Counted from the first letter of the stretch, positions 52,901-64,000 are shown. The stretch is 64,000 bases of DNA from Aplysia californica (GCF_000002075.1 NW_004797276.1:813152-877151), one strand, 5' to 3'. Program-made: numbers and translations. The notes: generated by a model from the letters alone, not told the origin.

Positions 52901-55900
52901 AAACACACTGGGTCCAAAATATGTCACAAATGGGCTGGATCTATACAGCGAGTCCACTAACGCTGAGACATGAAATTGTTGTCCTGGCTTACGTGCTTAA
53001 CTTAAGATCAGTGCTAACAGCAGGAACACATGTCCCCTAGCAACGAAGGGATTAAACAAATCACACAAAATTTATGGGCAATGAACAAATCGCCAATTCT
53101 TATTTGGTATTTAATACTATTTATGACAAATCAAGTCATGAATTCATTCACATTACAACTAAGACCACTACCTACTCTCATAGCTATGATGCCTATTTCT
53201 CCTAACAATGGAAATAACAGTGGTGGCAAAACACAAGCTTTCCTAAAAGAAAAAAAGCTGGCAAATTATGGCAATTTTTTACCTTTGAACGTCTTGCCAG
53301 TGATCATCCCTGTACTTCACCCTGTCGTCATTGCTGAGCTTCATCCATGCTGCCTTCAGTGTCTGAGTAACTTCCTCTTCACTTTGACTTGAGAAAAGGT
53401 CGAACTCTGGGAAAACATCATTGCAGTCATAGAACTTGAACACAGAGAGATAGCAAAGGCCATAAATGGTAACCAACCATTTTTATTTGACCTTATGTTT
53501 TGTTCTGTTTTATTTCATAAGAAGTAAAACGCTCAAATCTTCCTTTAACCCCTTCAATGCTGCAGAGGCCCCTGTGCCGGGGAAATCCCATGAACCAAGG
53601 CTGCTAAGGGGTGACCCCACTCTACCTCCCATAACTTTTTTAGTTATTAATATTTTCTCATGAATTTCTGAATGTACTTTCTACATTGAACCACATTTCT
53701 ATTGATATAATTTGGGGGGGGGTTAATATATGAAAAGTTGGAGTTAGTAGCATGAAGCCAAAAATAACACCACCAAACAAAATAAAACAACATACATTCG
53801 AGTAATGATAAACTGAGACCAAAAGAAAGGGGAATACATGTTGTGTGAGTGTCTGCAGGTAAAGAGGAAGTGACAAGAGACTTTTCCTACCTTACACAAT
53901 GCTCGTACAATCCATGTATATATATACGCAGACTTCAACATAAGTTAAGGACCACTTTGACAGACAGCTCTGGTTTTATAAAAATCAGAAAAAAAGACAG
54001 CCAAGAATATTTCAAAACTTTTTGCTCTGAAAATGTTAATGGGATAAGAATGTGTACTGCAAAGTTTCCTAAAGGGTCAAACCACCACGTGCAGCACGGA
54101 AATCCTCGGTGAATTATAGCCAAATTTGCTGTTTTTTATCGACTTGTGTGCGACACCACGGACATTCCTCAGTTAAAATTTCTGGTGTATGTGATAAATT
54201 GACGTTTGGTCTCAAATTGTGCTCACTTTGGTGGCAATATAAGATGCTTAGATTCTGTCATAGGGTTTCAAATTTTCAAAACTAAGAAACAAAACAATAT
54301 GACATGAACACAGAAAAGTAATCTAACCAAGCCCATCTCCAAATCGCTAGTTGTCTCACAGATGTATTTATAGCTTTTCATGAAAAGAAAATGTTGTATT
54401 TTGATAGCATATTACCACAACTCTCCACTCTTTTACTCAAATCAGCTGGAGTTAACGTATGAAAAAAACCTCAACATATTACAAAAATAACTTTACATTT
54501 AATTGTGAAAAAACAAAACCAAACAGAAATTAAAGAAAGAAAGGGTACAAAAAATGTACAAAAATGTCTGGATATAACTCTTTAACCATGTCTGGATGGT
54601 GGCAGCTTCCTGTAGTCGAGGTCCATAACCATGGCTGGACGGTACCACTGTCCGATGCCAAGTTATTATTGTATTATGGTACGGGCGGAATATAAAAAAG
54701 TACGAGCCAACAAGCCTTTAGTTTGACCCGGAAGTCAAAGATAAATGAATTCTATGTCTGGGTAATGCTTTATTGATCAGTTTGACACGAAACAAGCGGT
54801 TTAAAAAATGTAATAGGTCTGGTCACATTTCCACAAACATGACAGAATTACGTGGAAACGAGATTTTAAATTGCATGGTAAAAGAGATAAAAATAGGAAC
54901 TTTATCTGCCACTAATTCACTTGTGATACAAAAACAACCAACAACAACAAAAAAACTCACTAAGCATCCTCTGTTCTTTGCAGTAGTGAGTAAAAGGAGT
55001 GACTGGACTCGTTCCTCCTCCATCTCCACTGCTCCCTACAACATCATGTAGCGTCATTTGATTTGGTGGTAGGATATGCAGCTGAGGACAGATCTGAGGC
55101 ATGAGCAAAGGTGGAAACAAGAAGACAGACATAACAGTTGTGGCTGTGGCTGAGCAGTGGTATATGACAAGTGAGCATGATAGTGACCACTTTTCACTTG
55201 AAACAGATAAGGATAATAGAACCACGGAGCAAAGTAGATGGAAGTGACCGACACACAGTACCCATCATCTATCCAAATATACAATCAAAATATAGAGGGG
55301 ATTTACATAGTTTCTAAAAAACTATTAAAAAACAGCAAAAGGTAAAGAGATAAAGAAGAAAACCAGTTCTCAAACAAATTTGATTATGATGATACTTAGA
55401 ACTAGAGCCTTGCTGCAAAATGCAAAGACACACATGTAGAAAGTAAATCATGTCTTTATACATACATGCAGTAATTATACAGGAGCCTAGTATCTGCCGA
55501 CCAAAAATAAAAACAGCAAAGATGGATAGCGGTAGAAGAAATATGTCCTCAAAAAGTGCCAATAAAAGTTGTCAAAAATAGATACAAACGTCCAGTTCAT
55601 CTCCATTTAGAGACATTTTATAATACGGCATTTTTTGTTTTCTTGATACTCGACAGTTTAATTATGCAGACAAGTCTATTGGGTATCAAACATAGCATTT
55701 ATAACAATTGTCATTTGAATACTATAAGCCACTATACTCTGACTCAAATAACATTATGCTGAACCTTCAGGTAGTCTTTACCTTGGCACTCTTGGAAGGT
55801 CCCGGGCTGGGTTCAGCTGATGGAGACAGTGGACGTTTGCCCGGCACTTGCCGTGATGTTGGGCACAACAGCCGCACTGGCTGCAGGAGGAGGAGGACCA

Positions 55901-58900
55901 ACATTTCAGTTTTGATTTTATTTTCATAAAAGTTTAACATCCCTCAAGAGAGAGAGAAAGTAAGAGAAAGTCGATAGAGAGAGAGAGAGAGAGACAGAGA
56001 GAGAGGANNNNNNNNNNNNNNNNNNNNNNNNNNNNNNNNNNNNNNNNNNNNNNNNNNNNNNNNNNNNNNNNNNNNNNNNNNNNNNNNNNNNNNNNNNNNN
56101 NNNNNNNNNNNNNNNNNNNNNNNNNNNNNNNNNNNNNNNNNNNNNNNNNNNNNNNNNNNNNNNNNNNNNNNNNNNNNNNNNNNNNNNNNNNNNNNNNNNN
56201 NNNNNNNNNNNNNNNNNNNNNNNNNNNNNNNNNNNNNNNNNNNNNNNNNNNNNNNNNNNNNNNNNNNNNNNNNNNNNNNNNNNNNNNNNNNNNNNNNNNN
56301 NNNNNNNNNNNNNNNNNNNNNNNNNNNNNNNNNNNNNNNNNNNNNNNNNNNNNNNNNNNNNNNNNNNNNNNNNNNNNNNNNNNNNNNNNNNNNNNNNNNN
56401 NNNNNNNNNNNNNNNNNNNNNNNNNNNNNNNNNNNNNNNNNNNNNNNNNNNNNNNNNNNNNNNNNNNNNNNNNNNNNNNNNNNNNNNNNNNNNNNNNNNN
56501 NNNNNNNNNNNNNNNNNNNNNNNNNNNNNNNNNNNNNNNNNNNNNNNNNNNNNNNNNNNNNNNNNNNNNNNNNNNNNNNNNNNNNNNNNNNNNNNNNNNN
56601 NNNNNNNNNNNNNNNNNNNNNNNNNNNNNNNNNNNNNNNNNNNNNNNNNNNNNNNNNNNNNNNNNNNNNNNNNNNNNNNNNNNNNNNNNNNNNNNNNNNN
56701 NNNNNNNNNNNNNNNNNNNNNNNNNNNNNNNNNNNNNNNNNNNNNNNNNNNNNNNNNNNNNNNNNNNNNNNNNNNNNNNNNNNNNNNNNNNNNNNNNNNN
56801 NNNNNNNNNNNNNNNNNNNNNNNNNNNNNNNNNNGGGGGGGTTCTTTATTTATTAACAAAATTTTGTCGACTTTGACCTATCTTTAAAAAAAATCTTCAT
56901 CACTGCTTTAAAGCTAAGGTACAGAAAGAGTAGTTCATAGACAACTTTTAAGCTTAGTGTCTTCAGATTAGAAAAGGTTTCTGCTAGCATTTTCCACATT
57001 TTCCATATACAAGGGCCTGTGATGCATAGACTGCATATCTTACAATCGCAGCTTCATCAACAACAACTTATAACTATGCAAAAGAAAAAAAAAAAGAAAA
57101 AGCCTAGTGCATAGCCTACATACCTGGACAGGTGTGCCATCACAGTGCCCAAGGCCTTGACCTCTGCTCCAGGAGTCTGCAGAGACAACAGTGGCCTCCT
57201 TTGCGCTGCCCTCACTAGGTGCTAAATTTTCGCCCCCAGCTGGATCTACTTGAGTATTCAAAGTAAGAACACCACAGGCAGTCTCTGAAGGAACAGACGA
57301 GTTGCTGCTTCCTGCGAGGTTTTCATTCATATTCGACAAGCTGCAGCTTGTGGCATTTGTGGCATCTGTCTTACTGCTGTCATTAACACCTGTGCCCTCC
57401 ACTTCTTCACTGAGTAAATCTTTGAAAAACGCTTCACTGTCAAAATCATCTAAAAGAATTTCATTCTCACTTGTCATGTTGACACTCGCAGCTGCTTCAA
57501 CTGAGTCACTCTGCTGCCCTGCCCTATTACTGGCCTCAACAGATGTATTTGTCTTTTCTGCACAGGTCAAAGACTCTTGCCTGTTGTGGTTGAGGTCAGA
57601 ATCCAAGGACTCTCTTTTGTGAGACATACCGTTACTCAAATCATCTTCTTTATTGTCATCCACTATACAAGGACTGGAATTTTCCCCTCTTGCCACAGAG
57701 TAATTTCTGTGCTGAATGTCTGTCTGGTCTTGACTACTTTTTCTTGAATCAGCTTTCAATAGCCCGCATGGTTGTCTCTGATTGGATAAAATATGAAAAA
57801 ACGAGAGTTTTAAAAAGTAAGGAAAAAAACAACAACCCAGATAAATGTAAATATCAAGAGAAAAAAAAAGCGAAATGCTACTCTGATAGTCCTTTTCTGA
57901 AATGTATCTTTTTGAAAATTTTTGTTGTAAAATCAACATTCTGCAAATTTCAAATTTAATTTCAATATTATAAATTACACAAATATTTAGAACAAAAAGA
58001 CTTGTCCAAAGAGTAAAGCTATAATTGGCAAGGATGTACGGAAAATTGAATGTTTTATACATATCATTTCTTTAAATGGAACATAAAATCGCAATGAAAA
58101 TGTACAAGTGTTGAGAAAATCCAACCTTCACATTGTGACTTCTACTGCCATCCTCTTCATCTGCTCTTGTCTGTTTTCCAGCTGGTGGGGCAGACTCGGC
58201 ATAGTGCCAAGACGGAACATTTTCTAGCGGCCCATATACCTCCAGCAAAATCTCTTCTAAAAGATTTCGAACCTCATGCTGTGATTGCAAAAACAAAAGA
58301 GCCGTCTTTAAACATATGAGTTCAGTCTAAATTCCTTCTTTATCTAACGACTCAAACAACAGCATTTCTTATGTAAAACATGTATGCTAAGTAACTTCGA
58401 AAGACAGCCTAGAAACTTTATGACAATAGCCTATAGCATTTGATCTCGGGTCTTATTTATCATTCTTCTATGAGATGATACAATCCAACAAAAGTTATTC
58501 AATCACAGTCTTTTCAAACCAGTCCAGTACTTTGAGCTTATTGTCTCCCAGTGATGTAATTAGCTTAGAAAGAATGGGACTTCTGGTCAAATGAACAGAA
58601 ATAATGATAAAAATCTATGACAATCATTATAAATCAATGTACCATGTTTTGAAGAAAAACTGTGGTTTTGTTTGGATCAACATTGACATCCACTTCCTGA
58701 GTTGGTAGTGTGACGGATACATAACATATTGGGTGTCTGACAGATTCACAGGCATGGCAGTTATCATAGTACTGTCGCAAGACCTGTGCCAGAGAAAAGA
58801 AAGGGGTTAGAAATACTTTCAAAACTTCCAACAAAAAAGCATAAAAGTCAATCCCACATAATTAAATTTAACAAGTAAAAATGACAGAAAGCTTGACTGT

Positions 58901-61900
58901 AACTTTCAATTTAGCCTTAATACAGTTTCCTCTGACAGACATTAATTTTCATTACACCTCGTCAGTCTTCTAGATCTGTGTTATGGAGGTGGAATCTATA
59001 TGGGCTTGAGTTGGCAAACAAACTTGTGTGAAAATCTGTGTGAGATGACTTTAACCGTATTTATTCAAAAAACAAATCTGAAAGGCAGAAACCTTCACAA
59101 ACTCTTTCACATGCACAGGTCTGTTATTAACTACAAGGAAAGTTCTGTCTGAGCTTGATCTTGACATGGCTTTAACATCAGTTCCAGCCTTAGGAATGAA
59201 CACTGTCAAGGACACCTGTGGAGAATTAACAAATAAAAAAGTGATAAACAAGTTTAGCAAAAATCAAATTGGTAATATTATGAACAAAAACTTTATGGAT
59301 TATCATATTATCATAACCTTTGAAGCATTGAAATACTAAACTACTAATCACATAGCCAGGAGAGGAGAGAGCACTGAGGCAAGCTTGTCAAAGAATAGAA
59401 GTATAGTAAGACAAGGAACCAAGAAAATGTCTAACAGGGACAGTAATTCCAAGTCAAATAAGTAAAACTAGAGCACACAGAAACGCATTAAAAAAATACC
59501 CATTTATAGACTATCATACCTTTGGTGTTTCCAGTTCTCTGGTGATGTTCAGCATACTATTAACAATTTGTCTGCCCAGGACATGCTGAAGCACAGCCTT
59601 ACTATCATTCATGGTTGCCTTCTGCCATATGAGATCTTTCCCGTGCTTCAGTGTAATACGCAACTGGGGTTTTATGATGCCATAGGCAATGAGAACTTCC
59701 TCCACCCTCTTAACATCATCTTTTCTGCGTTGTGAGCTATTGTAATACTGCCGTCTCACTGGCAAAGTGGCAAACAAGTTGCGAGCACAAACAGTGGTAC
59801 CTGTGCATAAGATGTAAACATTTTAAAACACATAGTCCATTATCTAAACCAGCATTCTGAAATATAGAACATCTTTGAATATATATATAAGTTACTTAAA
59901 TTGTCTGAGAAACTTAAAAGAGTAATTAATGAATCATTAGTTTTTATTGTATAAATCATAACTTTATTCGATAATCCTTTCCTTCTTCTAGAGTCATAAC
60001 AGTAGTTTTGACCGTAATATCACTTCTTAAAAAAATGGACATGCATAAGTATAATCTAAAACTGAAAACAAAGATATAATAGGCTTATAATTTTTTCTTA
60101 AAAACTATTCTAAAAGTACACTTAAAATAAAATCAGGTCAAGTCCATATTTCAGCTAAAAGTCTGTATCTATTAAGAGCCTTAATATATCTATGACATTA
60201 ACTCATTCGCTACGCCGAGCCGTGGGGGGCGGCGCGGCTAAAGTGCCGTCAGTACGCTAAGCCGCCCCCGTCGGCTCCAGAACTGACGTTCAATTTTAGC
60301 TTGATTTCTATTCCAATCCACATATCCATGTTAAAATAAAGGTCAGATTATAAAGTTGACTTCCGGGTCAAGCGTTTCCACCGAAAATCGGAAGTTTTGA
60401 TTCAGTTTTGAAACACGATTTCGAAGTTTATGCGACATTCTTTTATCGCGAAGCCCAAATTATAGCCCAGACACCAGTCTTTGTACTTTTACACAACAAA
60501 ATGTATCATTATTTTGCTCACTAAAGAAATGTAGGACTCTTCTTTATAATATTGATACTACTGGACTCAAATTGCCAGTGCTCTGTAATTGAGAAATCAA
60601 TATTTTTGAGTGCTAGATCTAGGCCTAGATCTAAATAGTCAAAATATTTTTTTTCTCCCCAAAATCACTACTTTTTGGTGAATTTACTCAAAAAGTACCA
60701 TCCAAGACATGTATAGGTTTATTCCAAATGCAATTCTGAATAATTCCATATAAGATACGAGTGTTTTTTTCTGTTTGGGATCCTTTTTTCAAAATTATTT
60801 AAAAAAAATTTTTTTTCAATATCGGAGGTTATGATCCAAATGTACAAATATTATGGAATGTATGTAAATAACTGCTCATTTTTCAATATTTTCCTGTTCT
60901 ATATACAGTTATGGTTATTTTGATGTATAATTTGACTAGGTGCAAACATATTTTTTGAGTTTCATCTGCGATTATTAACTTTTTGTTTTCAAATTTTATC
61001 CGCAGCCAATCACAATTGTGTTGCATAATCGCCTCTTACAGGAACCAAAGTTGAAAAATACTAAAATAAACAATACAGATGTATTCTACAAACCATACTG
61101 GAAATGTTGGTAAATAATATGTTGATATTTATTTGAATTATGGCCCCCAAGACCTGTGAACTGCGCACTATAAGTCATCATTTCATTTCGCCCTCCCGAA
61201 AAAATTTCGTCCACAAGCCGAAAATAATACGTAGCGAATGAGTTAAGAGTCACACAAACAACCTTGATCAAAACACCTGAACCTTCAAACACCAGCTCAC
61301 AGCTGTGTCGATGAGAACAAATATTCGTTTTATACTACATTTTCAAGATGGCCTCACAATAACATGTAACACAATTTGGGTACTGACCTTGTCCTAAGTG
61401 GGAGGGCTTTCTGTCTGAGACATTTCCTTCTTTGTCGATTGTGTATGTGTAGCTTAAGTCATCTGTCTTGGTTTTGGTCGTGATGGTGACATCAGCAACA
61501 GAGCACAATGAGGCTGCAATTATGCAATCATAGTAAAATACCAAACAGATTGAAAATTTAATTACATCATTTAACATTTTTTTCATTTCATAAAAGGCAC
61601 TTCAGGAAACTGTAGATCTATTGCTGTTCTGTCTCCAGAACACGCAAATATTAGGGTGTGGAAAGTCATGGGGCACGACTTCACACCGAGGTAAAACATG
61701 CAATATAATACAATGTATGTAAATATTACATTATGCCAGTAGAAGGACTGAGTTTAGCCACAAGGCTGATGTCCAGAATAGATAAGTGGGAAGCAGGAGA
61801 TTGGTTTAAGAAGTCTATGCTTAGCCTTTGTAGAATTTTGGGATCAATTTCTCCGTGTGGAGGATAAATAAAGTATATCTGGCAAAATCTAAATGTTTAC

Positions 61901-63147
61901 TTTTTTCAGAACATACAAAACAAGCAATTCCCTTTTAAGAAAAGGCAAACATTACTAAACTAATATCCTTCCTAGAATGGTTCCCATTTTCCCCTTTTCA
62001 TATTTTTGACATAATGACACCATGTAAGACATTCACCTGTCTAAGATGGCCACTTTCCTCCTCGACAGTGTGTGGCCATCTTTGACAATTTTCAATGTAC
62101 TTTTCTGCCCAGTCTTCCGCATGAAATGCTAATTTCATGGCTCTGGTGAAACCGTTACAGGCCTAGCAAGTCCGCAGCGGTTATTTATTGCTAAAAAAAC
62201 AAATAGAAGAAAGAAACAGACAAAAGGCCAATAATGTTAGTTATAACCGGCTTACTCCACTATTGAAACATCCTGGCATTCCCATGACAACAAAACTCAA
62301 AATGATCAACACCATGCCTTAGAAAAGCAGTAAACAAGACCAGGCGAGACAAAATTAGAAACACAGTAATCAGAGAAATGGTGGGCAAAAATGATGTCAT
62401 GTATCACATCCAACACCAAAAAATCAAATGCTTCGGACATCTTATGCGTTTATCAACACACCACCCAGCACAACATGCGAACATTAAAAAAATCGATGGC
62501 AACAAGGCTAGAGGGCGGCCGAGAAAGACTTGGATAGATAAAGTCAGGGAAACACTAATAACTCACAGAATCCCCCTGACCCAAGCTCTCCGGCTGGTGG
62601 CAGAGAGACGTCTCTTTCTTCCCATGACACCCAAAAGGGTATAAGCGGCGGAAAAAGTAAAGTAATTTCCCCCAAAAATGCACAAATTCTGAACCTCGGA
62701 AACTGAGAATATACGCTCTTGGGAAGGTGGGACGTACAAGAAAGGCTGAAAATATACGCGCATGGGGCTGGAACAAAATCCCAACAGAAACAAAATCCCA
62801 GCAATCCTTTATTAAGTAAGGCCAAAAATACAGGGAACCCTTCTAAGGCAAATCAGGTCAGATATATGTCTCTATTTGCTGTTAGGGACCGGGATACAAC
62901 CAAATTAAGAACTACAGGAACATTTTTCTAAAAAAGATGTTAAAATAAAATTATTACCACCACTACTGCTTTAACACAAAGACTTACCTAATGCTTCTCC
63001 CCTGAAACCATATGAGTGCAGAGACAATAAATCATCAGTTGATGTTATCTTTGAGGTGTAATGTCTTTTAGCCATGAAAGGAACATCTTCCACCTTGACA
63101 CCACAGCCATTATCAATGATTTCAATTCTGTCGAGTCCATAGTTATC
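43928..63147 (-). CDS. PMS1: PMS1, MutL-family mismatch repair protein, 5' end outside window
   Basis: 947 residues are encoded in view, 16 exons. Seen, numbering from the first residue in the window: GHKL ATPase motifs DNGCG (12-16) and GFRGEALG (47-54); NNRPVH; VDVNVDPNKT (261-270), the transducer-domain end; a Ser/Asp-rich linker (329-546); an HMG box (about 609-672); and the MutL C-terminal dimerisation region (about 738-947), which contains DERVTANGF and ends near HHRPVFHSL. The HMG box separates PMS1 from PMS2 and MLH1. I see no DQHA-type endonuclease motif, as is normal for PMS1. Known for the family: heterodimer with MLH1 (MutL-beta) in the nucleus, with an accessory role in mismatch repair. 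The first exons, with the ENSLDAG-type ATP motif (about 45 residues), must lie beyond 64000. The estimated full length of about 990 compares with 932 in human. Phase is kept across all junctions, including the one over the N gap. Convergent with SNX13. Confidence 0.95.
45258..45440. mobile_element. Copy D of the short inverted-repeat family
   Basis: Begins TACAGTCACACCCGTTTTAA and CAGCCACTTGTCCAAGAC, has TATAATGACACTGCCCAAG in the middle, and ends TTTGACAATTCTGACTATA. It lies in the penultimate coding intron of PMS1 (between 47659 and 44864). Confidence 0.6.
45600..45720 (-). mobile_element. Possible tRNA-derived SINE fragment
   Basis: On the minus strand TAGTGTCATGGTTAGG (A-box-like) is followed by GTGAGTTCAGCTC (B-box-like) at tRNA-like spacing, then non-tRNA sequence. 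The ends are not defined. Confidence 0.45.
45962..46270 (+). mobile_element. 5'-truncated LINE 3' end with (AAC)n tail and perfect target duplication
   Basis: Flanked by the identical 13-mer ACACTAGGTGCTC (45949-45961 and 46271-46283). The open frame from about 45963 to a TAA at 46251-46253 has RLRTEHIQLNFHLNR, CPLCDYAYETVEHHLFHC (a CCHC-type C-terminal motif of LINE ORF2), and ends ALDRRARAQMLLDR. An (AAC)n tail follows. Target duplication, tail and intact frame together mark a recent target-primed insertion. In a PMS1 intron, antisense. Confidence 0.88.
46690..46792 (+). repeat. GA/CAGA low-complexity tract
   Basis: Runs of GAGA followed by repeated CAGA units. A related short CAGA run occurs at about 47055-47070. 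A TCTAGA/AGATCT-rich patch lies at about 46910-47000. Confidence 0.85.
49596..49640 (+). repeat. Short dispersed repeat, SINE-tail-like
   Basis: GGCGCTCATATGACCTTATG then CAGTTGCGAGCACCGTAAAA and a CTAAA-rich tail. Almost identical to 63271-63315. GGCGCTCA and TGAGCGCC can pair as a hairpin in the second copy. Probably a SINE/LINE 3' end; the head is not recognised. Confidence 0.55.
50820..50895 (+). repeat. (TA)n/(CA)n low-complexity tract
   Basis: Alternating TA with some GTGT, followed by CACACA and CGCGCA, in the PMS1 intron between 52230 and 50007. Confidence 0.85.
52467..53055. mobile_element. TTAA-flanked element with degenerate terminal repeats
   Basis: The left end TTAACCCCTTTGCTGCC pairs imperfectly with the complement of the right end, TTAATCCCTTCGTTGCTA. 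Both include TTAA. 589 bp, non-coding, in the PMS1 intron between exons 53283 and 52287. Likely an old piggyBac-type MITE. Confidence 0.5.
56008..56834. other. Assembly gap (827 N)
   Basis: Runs from a (GA)n tract to a short G run. It lies in the PMS1 intron between exons 57124 and 55880. Reading phase is continuous across it, so no exon is required inside. Confidence 0.99.
60198..61246. mobile_element. TTAA-flanked element with perfect 17-bp terminal repeats
   Basis: TTAACTCATTCGCTACG (60198-60214) and its exact complement (61230-61246), each including TTAA, mark a piggyBac-type element of about 1.05 kb. Just inside the left end GAGCCG-GGGGGGCGGC faces GCCGCCCCCG-CGGCTC (to about 60279), a strong GC-rich subterminal hairpin unlike the AT-rich surroundings. 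No transposase ORF. It lies in the PMS1 intron between 61388 and 59800. Confidence 0.85.
61990..62099. mobile_element. Copy E of the short inverted-repeat family, partial
   Basis: Contains ACATAATGACACCATGTAAG, CACCTGTCTAAGATGGCC, CCTCCTCGACAG and ends TTTGACAATTTTCAATGTA, as in copy D. The left end is missing. Confidence 0.6.
62233..62645 (+). mobile_element. LINE ORF2 C-terminal remnant
   Basis: A frame to the TAA at 62642-62644 reads NTVIREMVG, IKCFGHLMRLSTHHPAQ, ARGRPRKTWIDKVRETL and ALRLVAERRLF. This is the standard C-terminal region of RTE/CR1-like reverse transcriptase proteins. Further 5', KTRRDKIRN and, in another frame, TTKLKMINTM are visible; the catalytic core between them appears deleted. 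Antisense in a PMS1 intron. Confidence 0.8.
62695..62772 (+). repeat. Fragment related to the 14870-15184 element
   Basis: AACTGAGAATATACGCTCTT, GAAGGTGGGACGTACAAG and GCTGAAAATATACGCGC match 15105-15175 closely. The terminal TTAA repeat is absent here, so it is a truncated copy, placed about 50 bp after the LINE remnant. Confidence 0.75.
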
Positions 63148-63270
63148 CTAAAATAGAACAAAAAGTATAACAATGTTAATGCAACGAAAGGCAAAAAGAG
63201 AAAGATATTCAATTTTTCTGCTGCTCCTACCAACAAAATACTAAAGTTTTCAGATACTGAGAACAAAAAT

Positions 63271-63315
63271 GGCGCTCATATGACCTTATGCAGTTGTGAG
63301 CGCCGTAAAACCCTC
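63271..63315 (+). repeat. Second copy of the GGCGCTCATATGACC repeat
   Basis: GGCGCTCATATGACCTTATG then CAGTTGTGAGCGCCGTAAAA. It matches 49596-49640 with two or three differences and is followed by an A-rich tail. Confidence 0.6.
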
Positions 63316-63470
63316 TACCATAAAAAAAAATATGAGAACAAAATCATGTGACTATACTACAATCAAAGAGTGTTCCGGAAGGGGAATTCTTATTCTCAGC
63401 ATGAACAGTCAAAGATAATTATGTTGCCTACTTTTATACTTTCAACTGTCTCATGCTCAGGTTTTGTACA

Positions 63471-63543
63471 ATGCAGCGCATAGAGCTTGCTTTCGAGTGG
63501 GGACATACGCTATATAAATGCTATTTATTATTATTATTATTAT
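63471..63543 (+). mobile_element. SINE 3' tail with (ATT)n end
   Basis: ATGCAGCGCATAGAGCTTGC then ACGCTATATAAATGCTATTT and (ATT)n. This arrangement is common at the 3' end of tRNA-derived SINEs in many aquatic animals. The head is not visible. Confidence 0.6.
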
Positions 63544-64000
63544 CCGTCTTACATGAATATTGACTTTATATTCCTCTCAAATTAATAGTTTAAAAAAATA
63601 TTTTATTTGATGGCTTTATTATAAATCAAACTATATCACATTAAGCCTAATTGCGTAATACTTTGCACTCTTTTGACCAAAGGGGGGGGGGGGGGGGGTT
63701 CTGGGGACAAGCTCCTGTTTCACCTCTTAATATGATGTTTTGCATTTCGGATTGAAATTTTATAGAAAATAATTGATTTGCGACAGTTTTAGTGGCCATG
63801 TGTCACATTCTGCGTGATCTGCAGCAAAAAAAATACTGTAGTCTGACCTACAAAGCAGTCATAGGTGTGTGAGAGTGAAAGTAAAAATTTACCTCATGTT
63901 ATATTGTCCTTAACTTCCCTAATCCATCAAATCTGAATTAAATTGATAACTGGCAGGAAGATGTGTTTATGGGTACAAAATGACAGTACTGTTAGTAATA

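Larger units (their letters stand above)
43928..63147 (-). other. PMS1: PMS1 exon map
   Basis: Coding exons in transcript order: 63147-62988, 61513-61388, 59800-59520, 59215-59093, 58783-58643, 58278-58126, 57777-57124, 55880-55782, 55093-54961, 53406-53283, 52287-52230, 50007-49847, 48453-48265, 47786-47659, 44864-44707, 44083-43928 (TAA at 43930-43928). The total is 2,844 nt. The HMG box is split between 55093-54961 and 53406-53283. Exon 57777-57124 (218 codons) is the poorly conserved linker. The exon at 55093 has a second in-frame AG twelve bases downstream, so its first four residues are uncertain. No exon was found between 63148 and 64000. Confidence 0.9.

Noticed and set aside
55924-56859. 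A 311-codon frame on the minus strand
   Set aside because: It spans the N gap and is not real sequence.

Overview
The window is AT-rich invertebrate nuclear DNA holding two conserved, intron-rich animal genes in convergent orientation. Interspersed repeats fill much of the introns and the intergenic DNA. The diverged but fully alignable proteins, tRNA-derived SINEs, (CA)n tracts, TCTAGATC-rich patches and many short inverted-repeat elements point to a mollusc, most likely a gastropod. That placement is an inference and is not shown by any single marker.

Layout: 1-5458 is upstream DNA with a nested inverted-repeat element (1111-2833) and a long CA repeat. 5459-33505 (+) is a complete sorting nexin 13 gene (SNX13/RGS-PX1 family) with 27 coding exons and 986 residues, in the order membrane anchor, PXA, RGS, PX, nexin C. 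33506-43927 is the SNX13 3' UTR plus intergenic DNA with several DNA-transposon derivatives. 43928-63147 (-) is a PMS1 (MutL homologue) gene with 16 coding exons in view. Its first roughly 45 codons lie beyond the right edge. An 827-base N gap (56008-56834) falls in a PMS1 intron and does not disturb the reading phase.

I reconstructed both genes by hand from GT/AG boundaries. Every exon junction keeps codon phase, which is strong internal support. The two genes have unrelated known roles: SNX13 in endosome/ER lipid-contact and G-protein biology, PMS1 in DNA mismatch repair with MLH1. I see no sign that they act together.

The accessory content is mostly small mobile elements. These include a 2,988-bp hAT-like element with an 8-bp target duplication in the last SNX13 intron, which carries remains of an unusual ORF; TTAA-flanked (piggyBac-type) elements; TA-flanked elements; a five-copy short inverted-repeat family; four 5'-truncated LINE tails, one with a perfect 13-bp target duplication; and several tRNA-derived SINEs. 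A perfect 40-bp foldback with a 6-base loop lies in a late SNX13 intron. I found no rRNA, functional tRNA gene, CRISPR array or operon.
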